Origin: Platerodrilus igneus
Lineage: Eukaryota > Arthropoda > Insecta > Coleoptera > Lycidae
Direction: 5' to 3'
Assembly (NCBI GenBank): GCA_036346225.1
Contig: JARFIW010001367.1
Location: forward strand, 496,001 to 560,000
Length of the DNA: 64,000 bases
A program made the position numbers and the translations under genes. Below the pieces are notes generated by a model, which saw nothing but the letters and a program-made list of their open reading frames with translations, searched no databases and was not told the DNA's origin. Numbering within the stretch: the stretch's first letter is position 1; each line of letters opens with the position of its first letter. Shown in pieces: positions 20,432 through 30,994 of the stretch.

Positions 20432-20635
20432 TTGTACGACTCTCAAACTTATATTTTACAAGATAAAAATCCTTACAAGGGATCCTCTATTTATATCGCT
20501 CCGAATGACGTACAATTTATTACGCATCTAATTTGCGATCCCAAGCACATACACGATTATGACATTAACGATAGCAATTCATTAGAATTAAATAGCATTA
20601 CCCTTGTCTGGACAAAAAAAGCTCATTCAAATTAA
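20432..20635 (+). CDS. Unknown right-end Polinton frame, 67 aa
   Basis: This open frame has sequence SQTYILQDKNPYKGSSIYIAPNDVQFITHLICDP, ending at 20,635. An ATG at 20,420 in another frame (MTKHVVRLSN) might be its true start with a shift. The sequence looks protein-like and unrepetitive, but I recognise no family. It is divergent from the spliced gene and is the last frame before the right inverted repeat. Confidence 0.4.
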   Translation: MYDSQTYILQDKNPYKGSSIYIAPNDVQFITHLICDPKHIHDYDINDSNSLELNSITLVWTKKAHSN

Positions 20636-21449
20636 AACGCCATCTTTTATTATGCGGATATTGAAGTCGCATAAAAATTAATGAGGCATATTTTTTATTC
20701 AAAGATGTAAGTAACTAAAACATTTTCCCCGACTCGGCATCGATAAAGAATATAAAAATCCCAAACGTCTATATTTCGAGGATTTATGAGCCCATATTTG
20801 TTAAAAATAATGGGTTCCTATATAATTAATGATGCAAAACGATGTGTACTGAAATTAAAACTTACTCACGAATGATGTAATTATGAAACTACAGTATTTT
20901 CTTTACGCGTTCCAAGAAGCTATCTTTTATACATACAATGTTTTAACAAAAGCGATTCCCGACTTCGATAATAAAAAATAATTATACAAACATACTCGAT
21001 CATTTATATTTTAACTTCCTTTTCATACAATGAATGTATACTATACGAAATTTACGACCACTTTTTATTTCTCGGCAAAAATACGATTTCGTCATCGTAT
21101 ATGCTTTGGTTCATATAATGCACTCAAATTATTAAAAGATTACTTAAAACGTCTTGCACGTGTCCGATGAGATAATCGCGACCCCGTTTTTTTTTCTCTT
21201 GCCCGACGATCTGAAATCTCTGCGTTATTTTAAATACTTCATCATAATTGCATACGAAAACATCGAGCGTAACATTTCCAAATTATTAAAGTTTACTTGA
21301 AACGTCTTGCACGTGTGTCCGATGAGATAATCATGACCCCGTATTTGTATACGAATTAAATAGCGCACTTTCATCATCTTCTCTCGGAAGGCAAAAATAC
21401 ACGCACACGTCATCGATCGAACCATCTTGAGCAAAAATACGATTACGTC
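20636..21449. other. Non-coding right subterminal region of the Polinton
   Basis: No gene visible. The stretch ACGTCTTGCACGTG...TCCGATGAGATAAT occurs twice in direct orientation (about 21,149-21,178 and 21,301-21,333). Its reverse complement occurs in the left arm at 3371-3405. The rest is AT-rich without clear structure. Confidence 0.6.
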
Positions 21450-21490
21450 AGTAGTATAGCTATGGAGAAGCTGAGACAGCCCTTTTAAAG
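21450..21490 (+). repeat. Internal extra copy of the Polinton terminus
   Basis: The sequence begins AGTAGTATAGCTATGGAGAA and continues through the CCCTTTTAAAGGG block. It repeats the first 40 bases of the left terminus with few changes and in the same orientation. It faces the true right end at 22,096, so the 647 bp between are bounded by two inverted copies of the terminus. Confidence 0.85.
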
Positions 21491-21496
21491 GGCCAT

Positions 21497-22096
21497 CGCA
21501 ATTTTTTCTTATCGACACCTGTAATAAAAACCCTTGCGGTTATTTACCCAGACTTATTCTCGATCGCGACCACCACCCCCGAAAACACGCTCTTAAAACA
21601 AAAACACGTTCGCACCACTTGCGCGCCCTTACGATATTTCGTCTTAGACTAAAACACGCACGCCCCCTACACACCTATACACATAACGATACATACCTTT
21701 CTTTTCGAAAATAAAACAACAACAACACCGCCCCCGATCGATATCTACACACACACTTTTATCACGAGGGCGGCACGACTTCCACGTTAACATCACCGAC
21801 AAACCATACATACCCTACACCCTACACGCACACACCTGCACATACATACCTCTCTTTTACATAATACGCACACCCTTTACAAGATATTTATGATCCTTTT
21901 AAAAAGGGCCGGCCAGCTTCTCCATAGCCATACTATCGTTATCCTCAAACCTAACTAATACTAACACACACACACACCTACACATACATGACCTTCACAC
22001 ATACATACTTCTCTTTTCCATAATACACACACCCTTTACAAGATATTTATGACCCTTTAAAAAGGGCTGTCCCAGCTTCTCCATAGTTATACTACT
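21497..22096 (-). repeat. Polinton right terminal inverted repeat
   Basis: Reverse complement of the left arm, ending TTATACTACT before the target duplication. It has the same pair of internal units as the left arm. It is AC-rich on the plus strand. Homology to the left arm stops at the block CGCAATTTTTTCTTATCGACAC. Confidence 0.93.
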
Positions 22097-22102
22097 ATTG
22101 AA
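22097..22102. repeat. Target site duplication ATTGAA, right of Polinton
   Basis: This is the second copy of the duplication seen at 2841-2846. The PLE1 reading frame resumes here. Confidence 0.95.
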
Positions 22103-22974
22103 CATCTCTTAGAATGCTTCAATGCTTTCAACCAACATCTGCAGTTTACTTATAAAAAGGAAACTGAAAGAAAAATTCCATTTTTGGACACGTTAGTCAT
22201 CAGAGACCTCACCAATAAGCTGATCTTTGATTGTTATAAAAAACCTACTAGCTCTGACAGGTATGTCAATTATTTTTCCAATCACTCGTTTAGTCATAAG
22301 GTTAATACAGCTTTGGCATTAAAACACCGGATACAATTGATAGCGGAACCACAATTTAAGAAAAATAATCTAATGCTACTCGAAACTACTTTGTGTAACA
22401 ACGGTTATCCTAAGCAATTAGTAAGGAAGTTGCTCTACACTACTTTTTGTCTGAACAATACTGAACGACCTAATAACGTTTCGTTCAGGAAGTTACCGTA
22501 TATTCAAACTTTAACGCCTCTTTTGGCAAGAATTTTGAGACAACCAGACATTAAAATAGCGTTTAGTTATGAAAAATCTGTAGGAAACTTTTTCACTAAG
22601 CTGAAAGATAAGACGGAAAAATGTTAAGTAGCAACACTATTTATAAAATAACGTGTTCCTGCAATAAGACATATGTGGGTAATTCTAGTCAGTGGTTGAA
22701 AAATAGACTAATTCAACATAAGTCAGATGTAAAATTGGGGAAGAACAGCTGCGCCCTCTCACAACATATAAATATGACTCATCACACCCCAAATTATGAT
22801 GAAGTTCGAATTTTAGATTCTGAAGCTAATCATAAGCTTAGGCTTTTTTTGGAGGCATATTATATAAGAAATGAAGTTAATTCGTTAAATTTTAGGCAGG
22901 ACACCCAAAATTTGCATCCCATATATTCTAATCTGTACAGAATTGCAAAGACAACTTTTAATTTTCAACAATGA
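22103..22974 (+). pseudogene. PLE1 RT C-terminal part and GIY-YIG endonuclease
   Basis: This is the continuation of the PLE1 frame after the Polinton. The RT thumb side carries FLDTLVIRD and CYKKPTSSDRYVNYFSNHS (about 22,170-22,300), which is the typical post-YVDD region of Penelope RTs. The frame then passes to the GIY-YIG domain (22,621-22,974), with IYKITCSCNKTYVGNSS as the catalytic GIY...YIG block and an Arg/His helix (LKNRLIQHK). A frame change lies at about 22,621, where the first frame stops in AAATGTTAAG. The endonuclease nicks the target and primes reverse transcription. It is separated from its 5' half by the Polinton, so it is non-functional. Confidence 0.88.
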
Positions 22975-23427
22975 TGTGAAGGCCAGAGCGCATATTATTT
23001 ACCTAATATTCGTACAAAATGTGGAACGCGCTCTCTTATCAGACTGGTTTTATATTAATTCATTCATAGTTGGTCGTTTACTCTATGAACAAGTAATTTT
23101 ATTAATTAACTTTAAATAATCCTCTTTTTAGTGCTCCAATATTTTTATTTTTTATTTTATCCATTTATGACTAACAACAACCCTGATGTGTAGGGTTGTG
23201 TTTATGATTTTAATATTTATGCATTAACAATTAAGTAAGTAATTTTTAAAAGAAAATTTTTTGATGACTGTATTGATTGCTTTTCCTTTTGTAGAATCTT
23301 GATAAAGGCAACAACCCTTGCCGAAACGTCGATTTGTAATTGAATATATGCAAAATATTATTTCGTTTTAATTTTTTGGACTAAAATATCCCAATTGTAC
23401 CGTAACATTTTATCAAAAAAACTATTA
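22975..23427 (+). other. PLE1 3' terminal region
   Basis: Non-coding 3' end of PLE1, matched in reverse complement by 880-1330. It contains the small palindromic repeat AACCCTGATGTGTAGGGTT and the hammerhead-like motif. Confidence 0.75.
23290..23340 (+). ncRNA. Degenerate hammerhead-ribozyme-like motif, PLE1 right copy
   Basis: CTTGATAA is followed by the hairpin GGCAA-CAACCC-TTGCC, then GAAA, CGTCG and ATT. Layout fits a hammerhead, with two deviations in the first core box. Confidence 0.4.
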
Positions 23428-23458
23428 TACTAGACTAGTCCATGAGCTTATATGTTTT

Positions 23459-23510
23459 TATATATATATATATATATATATAGATATATATATATATATA
23501 TATATATATA
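23459..23510. repeat. (TA)n microsatellite
   Basis: TA tract with one interruption between PLE1 and the left arm of repeat F. Confidence 0.95.
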
Positions 23511-24258
23511 TTCCACTGGCACAATAAGTGAGGTCCATACATATTCCTATATTTCTGAAGACGGCAAGATAATGCCAATTTACTATATTTAAGAAGCTTT
23601 CCTACCATTTAATTCTAAAAATCTTAATATACTCTTAGCAAACCATTTTGAGTAACTTAATTTTAATAATTAATGTTTGCTCTATATGACAACAAAGTGA
23701 GGAAATACTATATAACGCATAAAGTGTGCCAATGCATATTTTATATACCACTGCAAGCACCATGCAGTACCAATTATATATACAATTTGTAATGCAAGAA
23801 TCGAACAGCGTTGCCACGATTTTGTGTTTAGCTATATTCTTTTATTGTAGGTGTCCAACTCGCATTGTTTATAATTCAAAGGTTATATACAAGTGTTGTA
23901 GTTCATGTCGTGCTATATTGTGTAGTGGGTGGATTACTTGTGAATGTGCTTTGTGCTTATATTTGCATCTAGTGATTAATTTATTTTAAGGTGAAGAATT
24001 TCATTTTATGTTCATATCATAAATGTTTTAACTGAATCACTTATTATGCTGAACAGAGGAAAATATATCTTGGAACTTGCTCTTAATGGTAAGTAACGTC
24101 TAAATTATTTAATTTGTTTAGAGAATTTACTGCATGTGAAATGGCGTATTTTTTTGAGTGCTTCGATGTTTTTAAAGCTCCAAGTGCAAGACAAGAGATT
24201 ATGTTTAATTTTTACTTAAAAAATCTTTAGCAAGTGATGATTAGATTACTGTTAGATT
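23511..24258 (+). repeat. Left arm of inverted repeat F
   Basis: About 745 bp starting TTCCACTGGCACAATAAGTG, matching the reverse complement of 28,826-29,572. A 100-bp piece of its outer end recurs in direct orientation at 27,517-27,614. The open frame inside (23,726-23,989) has a counterpart in the other arm but is broken here, has no recognised domain, and is probably not a protein. Confidence 0.85.
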
Positions 24259-24689
24259 TGTTTTATTTGTAATTATCTAAAGATTAAATATTTATGTTTT
24301 GTGAGCACATTTAAAATAGCAAACATAAATTGTGTAGCAATTCTATTTCTAAGCTTATTATTTTAAGATGGAAAAGTTTTCTGATTAAACTGGCTAACTT
24401 GTTGTTTCCATAAATAAAATATTGCGAGATTATGTTGGGAACATGATGTTTGAATTTTCCTGCTACTACAAAACTAAATTTTTTTCATGTTCTTGGTATT
24501 TTTAATAAGCATACAGCAACATTATGAACGTTACTAAGACTAATTTTTGCCTAAAATTGAAATCACAAACACTAAGATTTTATACATTAATTGAAATTCA
24601 ATAACTAAAAGTGAGGTTATATGTAGTGGAAAAATACGTGAATTTGTAAAAATATTGGTGAATAATACACAATCTAGACATTTACCAAG
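24259..24689. other. AT-rich sequence, nothing recognised
   Basis: No gene, repeat or structured element seen. Confidence 0.5.
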
Positions 24690-25030
24690 TATAGTCAAAA
24701 TCAGGAAAGAATGAATGCACGTCATCAACCGTATTTGTATGCATCAAGATTAATCAATTGACTGTTTAATAAAGATTTTGAGAAATATTCCCATTGGGAA
24801 CACATAAGTGTAATATAGTTAGGACATGTGACAGTTTACTGTTCCCATTCTTTACGTATCATAAACTCCACAGAGTAAGTCGTTACTAAGCTACTTTGCT
24901 CGAAACACGTGCTACTTGTATTCTTTCTTTCTCTTACATGTTAAATACGCCCATTGTATATGCGGAAGTACATCTTGGATTGAATCAGAAATTAATGACG
25001 TGCATTCATTCTTTCCTGATTTCGACTATA
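24690..25030. mobile_element. MITE-like element, 341 bp
   Basis: It is bounded by inverted repeats of about 35 bp: TATAGTCAAAATCAGGAAAG at the left and its near-perfect reverse complement ending at 25,030. The ends start TATAGTC, compatible with a TA target. There is no coding capacity, so it would be non-autonomous. Confidence 0.7.
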
Positions 25031-25635
25031 TCTAAGTCATTGAAGTATGTGTAAAGATTAATAACAAAGTGTTTGTGTTAAATAAATTTGCCTGAATTAT
25101 ATTATACAGGCTATATTATATTATCTCAACTTCATATGCACCTGGTCCATGATTGACCTAATTTCAAAACAACATTAAGTATACCAGTGTGTACTAACGA
25201 TAAACTAAGGTAGTTCATAGCTAATTAAAAATGGATGAATCTAATATGTTTAACATAAAAATATGCAAAAGCAGCCTTTCTTCATTCCAATTTTTACTTA
25301 TGAAACAAATTAAATTATAATTATAAGACTAGGCAAATGGAAAATGGATGATTTGTAACCCAAAAAATAAATAAGACAAAACAGAACTTTATTATACACA
25401 CCTGTATTAAACTATACAACCCACTACCAGGTGACAAAACAAATAAGTAGTTACAAAATGTTTTTTAATAAAGCTTGATCAATATCTGTTACAAAACAAG
25501 GCAAATATATTATCTCAAGTTTAAAATAGAAAATACTAGAAAGCACATTCTATACAATTAAATGTCAGTACTCTTATTGTCCATTACATAATCGCATACT
25601 ATAAAATTATCAAATAATAAAAGCACACCCTTTAA

Positions 25636-25684
<49 letters not shown>

Positions 25685-25685
25685 T
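25031..25685. other. AT-rich sequence ending in a TA tract
   Basis: No gene seen. A small hairpin (GCCTG...CAGGC) lies near 25,090-25,112, and a TA tract at 25,640-25,681 adjoins the mariner-type element. Confidence 0.5.
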
Positions 25686-25686
25686 A

Positions 25687-26899
25687 GGTTATCATAAAGT
25701 AAGGGATATATTTTAAATCATTACAACTTTTTAATAAATTACACCGCTGGATTACGAGGATTCGCACGATAATGGGTTTGAGAGCGGGACCCTGTCAAAT
25801 GAAAGCGTACCGCAATTTGATACAAAAATTTGAAAGAACAGGGTCTGTAACTGACTTACCAAGATCAGGAAGACCAATAATTAGTGATGTCCAAGTTGCA
25901 GAGGTTCTTCATGAAAATCAAGACATAGCCAGAAGCAATTCACTCGCAATCAGCAGTGCAAATGCGATATCCAAAAGATTGCAAATGCCGAATACCACGG
26001 TTTGGAAAATTTTACGCAAAATTCTAAACATGTATCCATATAAACTGAAAATGCTGTTTGAATTAAAGGACGCAGATTTGGCTACTAGGTACGATTTTTC
26101 TTTGCGAGTAATGGCTCAGATGGAAATTGAACCCGAATGGTTATCCCGTATTTTATGGACAGATGAGGCACATTTTACTCTGAATGGTGGAGTCAATACT
26201 CAAAACTGTAGAATCTGGTCTGCAGAAAATCCGCAACAAATCGTTTAAAAAGGTCTTCATGACAAGAAAGTCACCGTTTGGTGCGGTTTTACAGCTGATT
26301 TTATTATTGGTCCGTATTTCTGCGAGGAAATGCAGAATGGACAAGCCGTATCTGTATCTGTAAATGGTGAACGATACTTGCAAATGTTACAAAATTATGT
26401 TATTCCACAGCTGCAAAACGAGCACTACGGAATTGAAAACATCATTTTATGCAGGATGGAGCACCCCGCACATTTTTCGACCAGTCAAAGAATTGTTAAC
26501 CAACGTTTTTCAAGATCGCGTGTTAAGCAGACATTTCGTAAATTCATGGCCACCAAGATCACCTGATCTAAACCCAGCGGATTACTGGCTGTGGGGTTAA
26601 TTAAAAAGTTTAGTGTTTAGAAGACGACCAACTACGCTACAAGAATTAAAAGACAGTATTACGGAGCAAATTGGTACAATTCAACCAGAAATGTTACGAA
26701 ATGCTGTGTACAATTTGGAGGTAAGGATGGTGATCTTACAACAACAAAATGGAGGTCATATTGAGCAATTGCCGTAACCTGTTTTGGGCATACTAAATCC
26801 CATTTCATAAGCAATTAGATTTCATTTATTTCTTGTTATTAACTTAATTTGTTAAAAAGTTATCATAATTTAAAATATATCCCTTACTTTATGATAACC
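25687..26899 (+). mobile_element. Decayed mariner/Tc1-superfamily transposon, about 1.2 kb
   Basis: The ends are inverted repeats of about 32 bp beginning GGTTATCATAAAGTAAGGGA, with TA directly outside on the left. On the right the flanking bases are TT, so the TA duplication is imperfect or mutated. Length and transposase content fit the Tc1/mariner superfamily. Confidence 0.85.
25772..26776 (+). pseudogene. Mariner-type transposase
   Basis: The N-terminal helix-turn-helix region carries RTGSVTDLPRSGRP and a second DNA-binding motif. The first catalytic Asp is in WTDEAHF (about 26,157-26,177), and the family block NTQNCRIWS follows. A stop interrupts at 26,248. KVTVWCGF and GERYLQML follow. 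The second catalytic region (QDGAP-type) is shifted out of frame near 26,450. The third region is PRSPDLNPADYWLWG (about 26,550-26,597). The tail ends GGHIEQLP near 26,775. At least one stop and two shifts make it inactive. The DDE subgroup cannot be settled by eye. Confidence 0.88.
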
Positions 26900-26907
26900 T
26901 TATATAT

Positions 26908-27516
26908 ATTGCTGTGATAAGGGGTTGTTTAAGGGTGTATTTTATAGTAAAGGTCGTGCAGGAATTAGAAAGTATAATAGGAGGTAGAAAACTGCATTTA
27001 TGTAATAGAAAGTTGAGAAATGGAGATAGTTTGTAAATAGTAAGCAGTCAACACCCTGTAGATAAAAGTATAAGTAGTTTTAAGCGACGCAAATAGACAC
27101 ACGACGACGCATAGTTAGCGTAGGAATAAGGAAGACATGCATTAAGTAAATAGTAAATATTTAACACCCTGTAGATAGAATTTTAGTTAATTTAGGTAAG
27201 GCAAATAACGATATTTTTCAGTGGAAGCACGTGTATTTTATAAGTAAACATAATAAAGTGTATTTAAACATGCATTCAAAAGAGTTCCAAACAAATAGGT
27301 TAATACGGAGATAAGAAATAGGGCTTCGAGAAGCATAGTGTAAACCGTACAATTTGAGAAAGTAGCTGGATCATGTAATTTCTATGTTACTTTCAGCTGA
27401 AAGTAATAAGTTGTAGTGGGAAATTCAAAACTGTAAGTGTAATGCTTATGTTTTGTAGTGATAAATCTAGTATTTTCTATTTTATAGCTTATATATATAT
27501 ATATATATATATATAT
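26908..27516 (+). repeat. Repeat X and neighbouring duplicated segments
   Basis: The beginning, TGCTGTGATAAGGGGTTGTT, resembles 54,212 onward. The phrase AACACCCTGTAGATA occurs twice, about 120 bp apart. Segment 27,205-27,345 is the reverse complement of about 28,678-28,823, and 27,350-27,490 that of about 29,600-29,750. No coding capacity. A TA tract ends it (27,489-27,516). Confidence 0.6.
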
Positions 27517-27614
27517 TCCACTGGCACAATAAGTGAGGTCCATACATATTCCTATATTTCTGAAGACGGCAAGATAATAATGCCAATTTACTATATTTAA
27601 GAAGCTTTCCTACC
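27517..27614 (+). repeat. Fragment of repeat F outer end
   Basis: Direct copy of the first 100 bp of the left F arm, with a 3-bp insertion (ATAATAATGCC for ATAATGCC). It stops abruptly at CTACCAT, where the repeat E fragment begins. Confidence 0.85.
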
Positions 27615-27615
27615 A

Positions 27616-27758
27616 TAAAATCCAGTGAAGTTCCTGGAGGAAGTTCATAGCAATATTTATATGACAGCCCAACGACAGAGATCGATAAATCCAGTTAATA
27701 CATAGAAATATTTATATGTCGACCAAATGATGGGGCGCGAATAATTTATGGAGCATAG

Positions 27759-27765
<7 letters not shown>
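27616..27765 (+). repeat. Terminal fragment of repeat E, direct
   Basis: 150 bp matching the outer end of the right E arm (34,344-34,490). Together with the left E arm that follows in inverted orientation it forms a palindrome with about 145-bp arms around an 80-bp TA-rich centre. The centre also contains a short extra copy of the end (about 27,791-27,813). Confidence 0.85.
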
Positions 27766-27793
<28 letters not shown>

Positions 27794-27809
27794 CTATTTA
27801 TGGAGCATA

Positions 27810-27844
<35 letters not shown>

Positions 27845-27853
<9 letters not shown>

Positions 27854-28520
27854 TATGCTCCATAAATTATTCGCGCCCCATCATTTGGTCGACATATAAA
27901 TATTTCTATGTATTAACTGGATTTATCGATCTCTGTCGTTGGGCTGTCATATAATATTGCTATGAACTTCCTCCAGGAACTTCACTGATTTATCGTGTCT
28001 CGACCTTGTCGACCAATAACAAAATTTAATATGTTACCGCCTTACTCGTTATCAATGGCGTATTCAACTTATAGCTCCTCCTTTATTGTTTAGATTTTCA
28101 AATCACTCCCATTAACTTTATCTTATGACCTCGATTAGCATTTATTTAGAATTATCAAATGAAGTCAATTCAATTTTATATAATGAAACAAATATTATGT
28201 ACAGTTTTTGTAAATGATTTAAAATACACTTTTCAATTAATTAATGTTGTAAATCTCATTTATCAAAAATCATATACTTTTTAATCAAATCTAAAGTCAC
28301 CAAACCTATTGTTTTTATAAAAGAAGTGTGGAACGTTCAAAACCTCTTATCATATAACGCACTTTATACGTACGCAAGTCCTCTGTTTTGTTGACTTCTT
28401 CACATTCATTTATATTAAGCAAATTCAATATTCAAATAAAAAAATAGAAAAATAATGTCTTATAACTAAAAATCTAACCTGGTCTATTTTTTTCGCTATT
28501 TCCTTCTCGCAATTGACGCA
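27845..28520 (+). repeat. Left arm of inverted repeat E
   Basis: 676 bp starting ATTTTGCTATGCTCCATAAA, the reverse complement of 33,815-34,493. No coding sequence. Contains GGTCGACATATAAATATTTC near its end. Confidence 0.88.
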
Positions 28521-28825
28521 TTGTTATCAAACATGCGGTGTTTTGACCAATCTAATCGCTTTTCCATGTTGTACATAAACAACTGATGCAATTCGACTTT
28601 TAATTTTCATATCTGCCTGTTATTTACGCAATTTTTAATCACCTCTCTTTATCACAATTATTAACTACTTGTACGCATTTACACTATGTTTCTCGAAGCT
28701 CTATTTCTTATCTCCGTATTAACCTAATTGTTTGGAACTCTTTTGAATGCGTGTTTAAATACACTTTATTATGTTTACTTATAAAATACGCGTGCTTCCA
28801 CTGAAAAATATCGTTCTCTGCCTAA
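28521..28825. other. Spacer between E and F arms
   Basis: Mostly unrecognised; the part from about 28,678 is shared in inverted orientation with 27,205-27,345. Confidence 0.5.
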
Positions 28826-29564
28826 CAGTAATCTAATCATCACCTGCTAAAGATTTTTTAAGTAAAAATTAAACATAATCTCTTGTCTTGCACTTGGAGC
28901 TTTAAAAACATCGAAGCACTCAAAAAAATACGCCATTTCACATGCAGTAAATTCTCTAAATAAATTAAATAATTTAGACGTTACTTACCATTAAGAGCAA
29001 GTTCCAAAATATATTTTCCTCTGTTCAGCATAATAAGTGATTCAGTTAAAACATTTATGATATGAACATAAAATGAAATTCTTCACCTTAAAATAAATTA
29101 ATCACTAGATGCAAATATAAGCACAAAGCACATTCACAAGTAATCCACCCACTACACAATATAGCACGACATGAACTACAACGCTTGTATATAACCTTTG
29201 AATTATAAACAATGCGAGTTGGACACCTACAATAAAAGAATATAGCTAAACACAAAATCGTGGCAACGCTGTTCGATTCTTGCATTACAAATTGTATATA
29301 TAATTGGTACTCGCATGGTGCTTGCAGTGGTATATAAAATATGCATTGGCACACTTTATGCGTTATATAGTATTTCCTCACTTTGTTGTCATATAGAGCA
29401 AACATTAATTATTAAAATTAAGTTACTCAAAATGGTTTGCTAAGAGTATATTAAGATTTTTAGAATTAAATGGTAGGAAAGCTTCTTAAATATAGTAAAT
29501 TGGCATTATCTTGCCGTCTTCAGAAATATAGGAATATGTATGGACCTCACTTATTGTGCCAGTG

Positions 29565-29572
<8 letters not shown>
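28826..29572 (-). repeat. Right arm of inverted repeat F
   Basis: Reverse complement of 23,511-24,258. It contains a 105-codon open frame (29,088-29,405, minus) without recognised domains. A TA tract follows (29,569-29,613). Confidence 0.85.
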
Positions 29573-29613
<41 letters not shown>

Positions 29614-29615
<2 letters not shown>

Positions 29616-30994
29616 CTATAAAATAGAAAATACTAAATTTATCACTACAAAACGTAAGCATTACACTTACAGTTTTGAATTTCCCACGGCAACTTATTAC
29701 TTTCAGCTGAAAGTAACATAGAAATTACATGATCCAGCTACTTTCTCAAATTGGTCATGAAGCTTACCCTATGTTTACTTGAAAGTAACAAATATTTAGT
29801 CAGCCAACCACTTTTACAATTAAGGATGAAACTTGAGCTACTTTGAGTTGAAAGTAACACAGTTTTTGATCAAATAGCCTATTTTTTCAAATTCCATGCA
29901 AAAACTTTACCTACTGTCAGTTCAAAGAAACACTATCACTACTAAACAATTTAAATATTCAATATTTTTAACAGTAAAATTTATTTAGTTATATTTATGT
30001 ACACCTACAATTGAATATTTTATACATTAACTGTAAATGCAATAAAATTAAAATGGTGAACAAAAATGAAAATTTGTTTCAAATTTCCATATTATAAAAT
30101 AATATAAATATACAATTGTTCTAATACGGTTCAATCTTGCAATATATACATAAAATTTACACACCACAATAAAAAATTTACGTAACTATAATATTGTACT
30201 TCCCGTTTGACTTCAACAGTATTTTATCTATTGTACTTTTTATTAGTCAAGTGCTCTTAAAATGCTAGACACTGGCCTAGAGCAATTTTTCACTATATAA
30301 TCAATTTTTAACAATTGTGTATTATAATAACATATATAATATAGTATAATTAACGGAATGTAATATACAATATATTAAAATTTTATGGCTCCAATCTATT
30401 TTATAAACTAGAGTTCCTTCTTTAATTAATAAATTCTTTTTAAGAAGACAACTAAAAAATAGGTTAAACCATACAAATATCAAACACTGACATCATCTGC
30501 TATAGATCACAGTAATCGTTTTTAATTAAGCTAGGGGCCTAATTATTTAAAGAGTCAGACAAATCTTTGCTTAAAGCAATTTTCCAACTCCCTTTCCTTG
30601 GTAGCAATTGCTTTGTATATAAATAAAAATATCTTCATATTATTAACTTAATATCTCACACACTATGTGTTTTAAATAGTTGACATTTTATTAAAATGTG
30701 CAAATATACAAAGAGTATATACATTTTTAGTTAGCATTACAGCTTTGACTAGATGCTTAAAAGTAAACAAAAATCATGTCATTTCCATTTTCGTTCACCA
30801 AAAATAGCCACTTTAAACAGTATTTATAACATAACAACTTTTTCAGCGATGTAGTACATATTATCAAAAATAGAGCAGTGTTGCTACTAAATGTTTTGAA
30901 ATTTCTGAATAATAAATAGGAAGTAATTCATTTATCAGGAAGGGCATATTAACAAATAACATAAAAAGCAACAACACTGCAGGATTAATTTTTA
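29614..30994. other. AT-rich non-coding sequence
   Basis: No gene recognised. The words TTTCAGCTGAAAGTAAC and similar half-copies recur (29,703, about 29,785, about 29,850), suggesting a decayed short tandem or TE tail. The right part would be the 3' untranslated side of the kinase fragment, which lies on the minus strand. Confidence 0.45.

Larger units (their letters stand above)
2847..22096 (+). mobile_element. Maverick/Polinton (adintovirus-like) element, 19,250 bp
   Basis: This is a complete virus-like DNA transposon with both termini. Support: terminal inverted repeats of about 600-685 bp starting 5'-AGTAGTATAAC; a 6-bp target duplication; and the full Polinton gene set (protein-primed type PolB, retroviral-type integrase with chromodomain, adenain-type protease, A32-type packaging ATPase, double-jelly-roll major capsid, minor capsid). 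Accessory genes include PLA2 and a fibre-like protein. Plus-strand genes run 3677-14527 and most minus-strand genes 20333-15056, converging on an AT-rich spacer. Most genes carry one or more frameshifts, while the major capsid frame is open almost throughout. It sits inside the RT of PLE1, so it is younger than that insertion. Exact assignment (Polinton, Maverick or adintovirus) needs a phylogeny. Confidence 0.96.
880..23427 (+). mobile_element. Penelope-like element PLE1, split by the Polinton
   Basis: This is a Penelope-family retroelement in plus orientation. Its parts are an inverted copy of its own 3' end at the left (about 880-1645), an internal region with reverse transcriptase (about 1650-2846), then, after the 19,250-bp Polinton, the rest of the RT, a GIY-YIG endonuclease domain and the 3' end (22,103-23,427). 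The inverted terminal copies agree closely over about 770 bp. An inverted duplicate of the 3' end at the 5' side is a known arrangement in Penelope elements. The RT part has frameshifts and in-frame stops, so this copy is dead. The left boundary abuts a TA tract, so no target duplication can be read. Confidence 0.85.

Noticed and set aside
23726..23989. Cysteine-rich frame in repeat F arms
   Set aside because: Open at full length only in one arm and broken in the other, no domain, and repeat F is otherwise non-coding.
29470..29721. 83-codon frame across a TA tract
   Set aside because: The Ile-Tyr run is translated microsatellite sequence.
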